In this document: piece by piece, positions 57,712 to 64,000 of the stretch
How positions within the stretch are numbered: the first letter of the stretch is position 1
How the letters are laid out: each line of letters begins with the position of its first letter
Assembly (NCBI GenBank): GCA_030762935.1
Contig: CM060899.1
Location: forward strand, 62,794,501 to 62,858,500
Length of the DNA stretch: 64,000 bases
Origin: Hymenopus coronatus
Lineage: Eukaryota > Arthropoda > Insecta > Mantodea > Hymenopodidae
Direction of reading: 5' to 3'
Translations under genes and position numbers: made by a program
The notes under the pieces: model-generated
The model's input: the letters and a program-made list of their open reading frames with translations, nothing else
Databases searched by the model: none
What the model was told of the DNA's origin: nothing

Positions 57712-58213
57712 AAAAAAATTTTCTGTGTTCCATTCACATTTTTCTCTACATCTCTGCAACAAATTTTAGTTAAAAAGCTTATGCTTCTATTTACTTCATG
57801 CTAATCGAGACAAATGTAAGTAGAAGCGAAATAAGGGAGTACCATAGGTTAAAGTGATAGTCAAAAGCTGGTTGCTATGTGACTGAAGTTCATTTGTTTG
57901 TATGGACAGGAGTTGACAAATTCCTGTATGGGAAAAGTAAAAGTTTTTAAAGATGAAACCATAAACAAGGAATAGCTCGTGTCGCATCCTTGGAAGATAC
58001 TAAACTTAAATACCAAGTTTGATATTTTACCCAACTTTCTTTTTAGAGCTATCGTGTTCACAGACACACGGACCTTTTTCTGAAAATGCTTTTTTTGGAT
58101 AAAGGGGACCATAAAACATATATTTCCTATGAAATGTTGGTATCGAATTTTTGGGTGGAGTGCAATACCTTCTCTATACACTATGTACATAGTTCGTATA
58201 GAGAAAGTAAAAA
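57712..58213 (-). repeat. HPR copy, reverse, shared-deletion subtype with both ends
   Basis: ~500 bp: tip TTCTGTGTTCCATTCAC to hairpin CACTATGTACATAGTTCG and TATAGAGAAAGTAAAAA. The centre is replaced by the junction AACAAGGAATAGCTCGTGTC, matching the breakpoint in 56387-56850. Confidence 0.9.
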
Positions 58214-58279
58214 TGTCATATACGTTTTTTCGTGCAGTTGGCCATTTTCGAGATATTCCTTGTTATTGATTTTAAGTTT
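58214..58279 (+). repeat. Short HPR fragment, forward
   Basis: GTCATATACGTTTTTTCGTG and CGAGATATTCCTTGTTATTG, the region around the family's T-run. Confidence 0.75.
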
Positions 58280-58611
58280 GCATGGATAGGAATTGGCAAA
58301 TTCCTGTATAAGAAAACTAAGTTTTCAAAGCTGAAACAAAAAAACGAATATCTGAAAAGCGATCAGCTCCACGAAAAAAATGTATATAACATAAATTGTG
58401 TGTTTTATCCTGATCTAAATTTTTCGTGTAGTAAGCTTCTGTGTATTTCTTACAGTTTGCCAGTTATGCAAAATTCAGTAAAATTCATCCAGAACAAACT
58501 AGACTTCAGAGGCTATTCCCAGAAAATTCAAGATATACACTTTATTTGTCAGGTAAGTATTTTAATATATGATATTTTAATGAAAATGTATAATGTGTAG
58601 AGAAAGTAAAA
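58280..58611 (-). repeat. HPR copy, reverse, truncated and deleted
   Basis: GGAATTGGCAAATTCCTG, AAGCTGAAAC, TTACAGTTTGCCAGTTATGC and GAGGCTATTCCC, then a jump near 58590 to the 5' tip TGTGTAGAGAAAGTAAAA. Confidence 0.82.
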
Positions 58612-58614
58612 TGT

Positions 58615-58782
58615 GTTATGTTCAATGACTATCACCATTCTATTGTTTATTAGTTGATTATTGTTATTTATTTAACCATTTGACCCTATTTTGGGTTGCC
58701 AAAAGACGCAGAACACTTAAAATAGGAAATAATGACGTAAAATATATATGTCGTTGAAAAGAAAACTTGACAAATTAATAAA

Positions 58783-58821
<39 letters not shown>

Positions 58822-58822
58822 C
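58615..58822 (+). repeat. (AAT)n-tailed repeat, copy 1
   Basis: ~165-bp body with TTCTATTGTTTATTAG, TATTTAACCATT and GTCGTTGAAAAGAAAACTTG, ending in ACAAA plus (AAT)n (~58780-58820). A second copy is at 58881-59060. The shared body and matching microsatellite tail suggest a retroposon family. No tRNA boxes are seen. Confidence 0.65.
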
Positions 58823-58880
58823 AAAAATATGACTTTTCTGCATCTCTGCAATAAATTATTGTTAAATTATTAAATTATCG
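58823..58880 (-). repeat. HPR 3' tip fragment, reverse
   Basis: ATGACTTTTCTGCATCTCTG and AATAAATTATTGTTAAA; lies between the two (AAT)n-tailed repeats. Confidence 0.65.
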
Positions 58881-59016
58881 TATATTCAATGCCTATCTGC
58901 CTTCTATTGTTTTTTATTGGATAAACTATTAGATATTCATTTAACCATTACACAGACTGCTTAAAATATTAAATGATCTCATAAGACAATATGGCGTTGA
59001 AAACAAAACTTGACAA

Positions 59017-59060
<44 letters not shown>
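58881..59060 (+). repeat. (AAT)n-tailed repeat, copy 2
   Basis: TTCTATTGTTTTTTATTGG, CATTTAACCATTAC and GGCGTTGAAAACAAAACTTG, then (AAT)n (~59017-59059). Diverged from copy 1 but colinear. Confidence 0.65.
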
Positions 59061-59061
59061 A

Positions 59062-59527
59062 GGCGACCTCCTGTTTGCGAGAAGTATAGGTAGCTCAAAG
59101 TTGAAACAAATAACAAATAATATCTCGGAAGCGTTTAATGCTACAAAAATGCTAATTACATAAAATGTGTGTTTTAACGAGATTTATACTTTTTTGTATA
59201 GAGAGTTTTGGTGTATCTCTTGTGGAAACGTAAATGGAGTTTTATTTATGGATGCTCTTTAATTGTTGTGGTTCTCAGCATCCCATTCTATACTGGTGGC
59301 TTAATTTTGCTCAGATGCCTCTTTATCAGGCCTGAAGTTCTTTTACTTTACGACACGGGATCATCGGCTTTACTTTTCTCCCGAAGAAGCCATGCTGAGG
59401 ATTTTCAGGCCCGAAAAAAATCCATTGTCCTTTGCAGGGTTTGAATCCGCGACCTTGGGTATGTGAAGTTAGCATGGTAACCATTACACAACTGAGGCCG
59501 ACTTTCTCTTATGGATTACGAGTACTA
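59062..59527 (-). repeat. HPR copy, reverse, truncated, carrying a SINE
   Basis: GCGAGAAGTATAGG, AACAAATAATATCTCGG and GTGTGTTTTAACGAGATTT to GTGTATCTCTTGTGG, then after the SINE TCTCTTATGGATTACG. The far 5' half is absent. Confidence 0.75.
59226..59504 (-). mobile_element. tRNA-derived SINE, family 1, reverse, with TSD
   Basis: Minus-strand head ends at GTAACCATTACACAACTG with box B GGGTTTGAATCC readable in reverse near 59439. The body includes CATCCCATTCTATACTGG and CAGGCCTGAAGTTCTTTTAC. TCTCTTGTGG (59216-59225) and TCTCTTATGG (59505-59514) form a 9/10 target duplication in the host HPR. Confidence 0.85.
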
Positions 59528-59746
59528 TTTTTTTTTTGGCTTAACGTCATTTAACCTGATTGGTCATATCGAACGATGAACGAAATTGGTCCATGGAGCT
59601 TAAAGTTACTCGACATTCGTCTTCTCAGGATAAGGGAAAACCCCGAAACAAAACTTATCCGGGTAACTCACCCTAAGCGAGATTCGAACTCGCGACCTTT
59701 TGAATGTGAGGCAGACACACTACCACCACACTACCCAGGCGAACTG
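59528..59746 (-). mobile_element. tRNA-derived SINE, family 2, reverse, with full head
   Basis: Minus strand: CCTGGGTAGTGTGGTGGTAG (box A region), GAGTTCGAATCTCGC (box B, near 59681-59695), GGGGTTTTCCCTTATCC, CGAATGTCGAGTAAC and ATGACGTTAAGCC, ending in a poly(A) tail (T-run 59528-59537 here). More complete than the copy at 12451. Confidence 0.87.
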
Positions 59747-59970
59747 GTATTTCTTTTGTTTTACTTCTGGCGAGCAAAGAAACGAAGCAATAGCTTTTAA
59801 AATATTTGACTGTCGCTTTCGCCTCGTGTATTCCCTTATTTCCCATCTACTTACAAGGAACTAAGTAATAAGATCGTTTCTACTAAGTTTAATTTCGATT
59901 AGCATGAAGTAGAAGGAAGAATATATTTTTGCAAGACGTTTATTTGCAGAGCAGTGAATGGAATACGTCA
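59747..59970 (+). repeat. HPR 3' quarter, forward
   Basis: TTTCTTTTGTTTTACTTCTG, TTCCCTTATTTCCC, AGGAACTAAGTAATAAG and TCGATTAGCATGAAG, with a deleted tip GCAGTGAATGGAATACG. Confidence 0.8.
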
Positions 59971-60140
59971 ATATTAATATCAGAAATATGGGGAAATTTA
60001 GAAAGTTAGAAGCTATTAATTCTATACAGCAAACAACACAGGAATACTGGGCACCTCTTTCCGTCTACACACTCCCTCTTTCATGCCGAACCAGACAGGC
60101 TAAAAACGCCAGTGGCGGATGATCTTTCTTCGTCTGCATA

Positions 60141-61088
60141 TTTTTATTTACTCTGCATGTACTATGTACATAGTGTATAGAGAAGGTATTGAATAGCACC
60201 CAAAAAATTCGATACCGAAATTTCACTGGAAATATAAGTTTTGGGGCCCACTAAATCGATTTTTTTAAATGCCTGTGTGTGTGTCTGTTAGTCTGTCTGT
60301 CTGTCAGTTAAATACCAAACCGCCAAAAACTAAAACTTAACGGGGAAAAAATTTAGAAAAAATTAATATTCTTATAATAGTGTTTAACGATTTTGATTAA
60401 AATACCGCATACAAATACACTTAAATGCAAAATAAAATGTATATTTTGAATTTTCTGGGAATAGTCTCTGATGACCTTTTTATTCTGGTTGATTTTTATT
60501 GAATTTTTCATAACTGGTAAACCACAAGAGATCGACCAAAACTGACTGCACAGAAAATGTAGATCACGATACAACATACAATATATGGAATATACCTTTT
60601 TCTTGTGGAGTTGACCGTTTTTGAGATATTGCTTGTTATTGATTTCAGTTTTAAAATACTTAAACTTTTCTCACACGGGAACTTGTCAACGCTTGGCCAC
60701 GCAAAGAAACGGATTTCAATCCCATAGCAACCACATTTTAAAACATTTGACTGTCGGATTAGTCTAGTGAATTCCTATATTTCCCTTCTACTTACAAGGG
60801 ACTAAGTAATAAGACCGTTTCTGCTAATGTTTATCTTGAATAGCATGTAGATAGAAGAATAAACTTACTAGTAATAATTTGTTATAACTGCCTCCGTGGT
60901 CGAGAGATCAGAGAGCCGAATTCTCACCAGGAGACCCGGGTTCGATTCCAAAGTGGGGCGGAGAAGTTTTCTTTAACCATAATTATTCCCAATTCCCCAC
61001 AAAGGGGCCCATATAAATGAAACAATTAAAAAATAATGTGTTATAAAGATGTAGCGAAAGTTATGTGAATGGGGCACATCAGATTTTT
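60141..61088 (+). repeat. HPR copy, forward, split by a SINE
   Basis: TTTTTATTTACTCTGCATG with hairpin ACTATGTACATAGTGTATAG to TAATAATTTGTTATA (60886). It resumes at 61032 with AATAATGTGTTATAAAG and ends AAAGTTATGTGAATGGGGC with CATCAGATTTTT. The ACATGGAA block is deleted. Confidence 0.88.
60887..61031 (+). mobile_element. tRNA-derived SINE, family 3, with 14-bp TSD
   Basis: CTGCCTCCGTGGTCGAGAG (box A region) and box B GGTTCGATTCC (near 60940), then a body with CCATAATTATTCCCAATTCC and an A-rich tail (GAAACAATTAAAA). Flanks AATAATTTGTTATA (60873-60886) and AATAATGTGTTATA (61032-61045) match at 13 of 14. Confidence 0.88.
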
Positions 61089-61097
61089 CTAATAATT

Positions 61098-61200
61098 CTT
61101 TTTTCTTGGATATAGGGGATTCTGAAATCTCGGAATAGAATTTTTGAATGGAATACAATACTTTCCTTATCTACGTACGTGTACTATGTAGAGAAGGTAA
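61098..61200 (-). repeat. HPR 5' module, reverse
   Basis: TCTTGGATATAGGGGATTC, GAATTTTTGAATGGAATAC, a diverged hairpin and GTAGAGAAGGTAAAAAA. Confidence 0.75.
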
Positions 61201-62080
61201 AAAATCTAATGCATTACATTCACATGACTTTCTCTAGATACTCTACAAACTTCTTACAAAAGATAATTCATCTTTCAACACCATGCTAATCGAGATAAAC
61301 ATTAACAGAATTTTATTATTTAGTTCCTTATAAGTAGAATGGAACTAAGGGAATGCGCTAAACTAAAGTGATAGTCAAATGTTTTAAAAGCTGTCGTTCT
61401 GCGATTGTGTTTGAAAATTGCTTCCTTGCCTGGACAGGAACAGAATAAAATAAAAACTGACATTTCCGTCTGAGAAAAGTATAAGTACTTCACATTTGAA
61501 AATAATAACAAGGAATACCTTGAAAACGGTAAGTACAACAAAAAAACTGTATATGACATAATTTGTGTATTTTAAAAAGATCTACCTTTTTGGTGTGGTG
61601 ATTTTTTGCCTATCTCTTACGATTATACTAAATTAAGCAAAATTCATCCAGAATAAACAGGTCTTGAGAAGCAATTCCCAGAAGATACACATTTTATTTG
61701 TGATAGATATGGCTTCAATATGTGGTATTTTAATCAAAATCGTTAGCCCTTTTTCAAAAAAAACTAAATTTTTGAAAATGTTTCCATGTAAAGGGTAGTT
61801 AGGGGTGGGGGGATTTTTGTTTTAAAATATTCGTGTCGCATCCTTGGAAGATACCAAACTTAAATACCAAGTTTGGTATTTAAACGTCTTTTCGTTTTTG
61901 AGCTATGCTGTCCAAAAACACACACACACATGGACCTGTTTCTGAAAATGCTTTTTATTGGATTCAGGAGATCCTAAAACATGTATTTCCGGTGAAATCT
62001 CTACATCTAATTTTTGGGCGGATTACAATGCTTCTCTATCCGTATGTACATTGTACATACGGGGCTAGAGAAAGTAAAAA
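61199..62080 (-). repeat. HPR copy, reverse, full length, class-II hairpin
   Basis: AAAAAATCTAATGCATTAC to CCGTATGTACATTGTACATA with CGGGGCTAGAGAAAGTAAAAA. The hairpin has an 11-bp perfect inner stem. It shares subtype traits with 14931-15810. Confidence 0.92.
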
Positions 62081-62088
62081 TATTTTTA

Positions 62089-62124
62089 GCAACAATAGTT
62101 GCAACAATAGTTGCAACAATAGCA
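62089..62124. repeat. 12-bp tandem repeat, three units
   Basis: GCAACAATAGTT repeated three times (last unit partly changed) between two HPR copies. Confidence 0.85.
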
Positions 62125-62137
62125 GTACATAATCAGA

Positions 62138-62876
62138 TTTTTACTTTCTGTATACGTACTATGTATATAGTGTATAGAGAAGGTACTGAGATTTCACCGG
62201 AAATACATTTTTGAGGCCCCCTGAAACCAAAAAAAGCATTTTTAGAAAAATGTCCGTCTGTGTATGTGTTTGTGGGCAGCATAGCTTAAAAATGAAAAGT
62301 TCGTTAAAAACCAAACTTGGTATTTAAATTTGGTATTTTCAAAGGATGCGACACGAAGATTTTCAAGAAAGTCCCCCCACCCCAAACTACCCTTTACATG
62401 GAAAAAGTTTCGAAAATTTTGTTTTTCTTAAAAATGGCTGTAACGATTTTGATTAAAATCTCGTATATTTAAGATACTTACTTGACAAATAAGATGTATA
62501 TCTTGAATTTTCTGGGAATAGCCTCTGAAGACTACTTTGTTCTGGATGAATTGAAGGATTTTTGCATAACTGCTAAACCGTAAGAGATGGACGAAAACGT
62601 ACCACACAGAAAATGTAGAACACCTTAAAACACATAATTTATGTTATATACATTTTCTTCATGGAGATGGTTGTTTTTACGATATTCCTTTCTTTTAGTT
62701 TCAGCTTTAAAAAGCATACCTTTCTCATTCAGGAATTTGTGAACTTCTGTCCATACAAACAAAGGAACTTCAGTCTCATAGCAACCAGCTTTTGACTGTC
62801 AGTTTAGCCTATGGTACTCCCTTATTTCACTTTTACTTACAAGGAAGCAAATAATAAGACTATTTCTGATAATTTT
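62138..62876 (+). repeat. HPR copy, forward, 3' tip missing
   Basis: TTTTTACTTTCTGTATACG with hairpin ACTATGTATATAGTGTATAG, then a jump to ACTGAGATTTCACCGG. Other landmarks are complete to AATAATAAGACTATTTCTG. Truncated at 62876. Confidence 0.9.
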
Positions 62877-63257
62877 TTGTACCGGAAATGAACAAGTTGG
62901 GAATTTGTCGTTGTTAAGAAATAGAGTGGGTGTAAGTATAGAGAACAAGGCTGATGAGGCAGGTGTGCCAGGAATATGTCTCCTGCTGTTTGATGGCGAC
63001 CAACAATAGCCGACAATGATGCTGAAACAGTTCGGAATGTTGCTGAGTAACTGTTCGGCCTGTCACTTCTCTGCGACAATCTTCATTTCTCCGTCAAAAT
63101 GAAAAATGGTTCTGCTTTTTTCTTCCTCACTGGTTTTGTTGCCTTGCTCTCTCTTTGCTACATGCAAACTTTCTTTGAGCTTGAACAATTATATAAACAT
63201 AATAACACACAGAGAAACTTTATTCTTTTGTTTCACTTAAAGGGAGTGATTTTCATA
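62877..63257 (+). other. Unique segment with a short signal-peptide-like frame
   Basis: ATG at 63099 (context TCAAAATGA, similar to insect starts) opens MKNGSAFFFLTGFVALLSLC: a basic start followed by a hydrophobic stretch that could be a signal peptide or membrane segment, then FELEQLYKHNNTQRNF. The frame runs on into an HPR copy near 63258, so a full ORF to 63356 is an artefact. It could be a first coding exon, but no clear splice donor was identified; no family recognised. Confidence 0.25.
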
Positions 63258-63711
63258 TTTTTACTTTCTCTGCACGTACTATGTACATGTAGAAAACCAT
63301 CCGTATGTGTGTGTGTGTTTGTGGGCAGAATAGATCAAAAACGTAAAGACCGTTAAATACCAAACTTGGTATATAGGTTTAGTGGCTTCCAAGGATGCGA
63401 CACGAAGATTTCCAAGAAAATTCCCCCACCCCTAACTACACTTTACTTGGGGTAAAGATCGAAAATTTTTATTTTATAAAAAATGGCTCTTACGATTTTG
63501 ATTAAAATCCCCTATATTGAAGATATTTATATGGTAAATAAAATGTATATTTTGAATTTTCTGGGTATAGCCTTTGCAGACTATTGCATTCTGAATGAAT
63601 TTTACAGACTTTTGTATAACTGGCAAACCGTAAGAGCTACACAAAAACTTACTGCACAAAAAATGTAGATCACAATAAAACACAATTCATATCACATAAA
63701 ATTTTACTTTC
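63258..63711 (+). repeat. HPR copy, forward, 5' module deleted, interrupted
   Basis: TTTTTACTTTCTCTGCACG and CTATGTACATGTAG, then directly CATCCGTATGTGTG. TACCAAACTTGGTATA and TTTTCTGGGTATAGCC to CATATCACATAAAA, where another forward copy begins, probably nested. Confidence 0.87.
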
Positions 63712-64000
63712 TCTATACGTACTATGTATATAGCGTATAGAGGAGTGTATTGCACCTAAAAATTCGATGCCCAGATTTGACCGGAAATATAAGTTTTGGG
63801 TCCCTCTGAATAAAAAAAAATTTGGAGAAAGGTCCGTGTGTGCGTGTGTGTGTATGTGTGTTTGTGGGCAGTATAGATCAAAAACGAAAAGATCGTTAAA
63901 CACCAAACTTGGTATTTAAGATTGCTATCTTCCAAGGATGCGGCACGAAGATTTTCAAGAAAATCCCCCCCACCTCCAACAACCCTTTACATGGGAAAAA
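63712..64000 (+). repeat. HPR copy, forward, cut by the window end
   Basis: TTTTACTTTCTCTATACG with hairpin ACTATGTATATAGCGTATAG to CCCTTTACATGGG; the rest lies outside. Confidence 0.9.

Overview
This is eukaryotic, AT-rich, repeat-dominated DNA with no intact protein-coding gene that I can recognise. Several features suggest an arthropod, probably an insect or relative with a large repeat-rich genome: tRNA-derived SINEs with clear box A/box B motifs, decayed mariner (D,D34D) transposase, a decayed Jockey/CR1-like non-LTR reverse transcriptase, and long CA/GT arrays. I cannot name the species. Nothing in the window looks bacterial, and the long ORFs are translations of simple repeats.

The main content is one interspersed repeat family, which I call HPR (hairpin-end repeat). 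It makes up well over half of the window. A full copy is about 0.83-0.93 kb and has no coding capacity. In forward (+) orientation its landmarks are: TTTTTACTTTCTCTA at the 5' end; immediately inside it a palindrome around CTATGTACATAG that can fold into a hairpin; TTTCACCGGAAATA; an oligo-A run after CCCCTGAATCC; a variable GT/GTCT tract (CA when reversed); TACCAAACTTGGTA; CCCTTTACATGGAA; TTTTCTGGGAATAGCC; TAAACCGTAAGAGAT; CAATTTATG; an oligo-T run next to CGTGGAG; GGAACTTCAGTCACATAGCA; GGAAGCAAGTAATAAGAC; and a 3' tip TAGAGAAAGTCATGTGAATG followed by GAACACATCAGATTTTT. The two ends share only a 10-bp inverted repeat (ACTTTCTCTA / TAGAGAAAGT). Copies lie in both orientations, in tandem, in inverted pairs and inside each other. 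Nested copies always sit in oligo-A/T runs of the host copy.

Layout. 0-0.63 kb: old HPR fragments. 0.64-2.95 kb: unique DNA with a CpG-rich, promoter-like stretch near 1.75-2.83 kb. 3.0-12.1 kb: a nested HPR complex in which one copy's internal CA tract has expanded into a 3.4-kb array (4.67-8.10 kb), with a SINE at 8.9 kb and a run of 5'-end modules at 9.25-9.86 kb. 12.2-20.4 kb: HPR copies, including a copy interrupted by two others (13.26-15.88 kb). 20.8 and 28.05 kb: two rearranged mariner fragments with the same internal inversion junction. 21.7-32.4 kb: more HPR copies, an inverted HPR pair (28.8-30.0 kb), a tRNA-like SINE and a short GC-rich segment with a 150-codon ORF. 32.4-38.5 kb: SINE copies, unique spacers and a broken LINE fragment. 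38.5-42.9 kb: HPR copies and a probable MITE with 34-bp inverted repeats (39.5-40.06 kb). 42.9-45.1 kb: a GT-rich minisatellite. 45.9-56.9 kb: HPR copies, several nested. 56-59.75 kb: a shared-deletion HPR subtype, two (AAT)n-tailed repeats and two SINEs. 59.75-64 kb: HPR copies, one carrying a SINE with a clear target duplication; the last runs off the window.

There is no gene network to describe. The window records rounds of non-autonomous element insertion, nesting, internal deletion and microsatellite expansion. HPR boundaries are good to about +/-5 bp at T/A-run junctions and worse for decayed copies.
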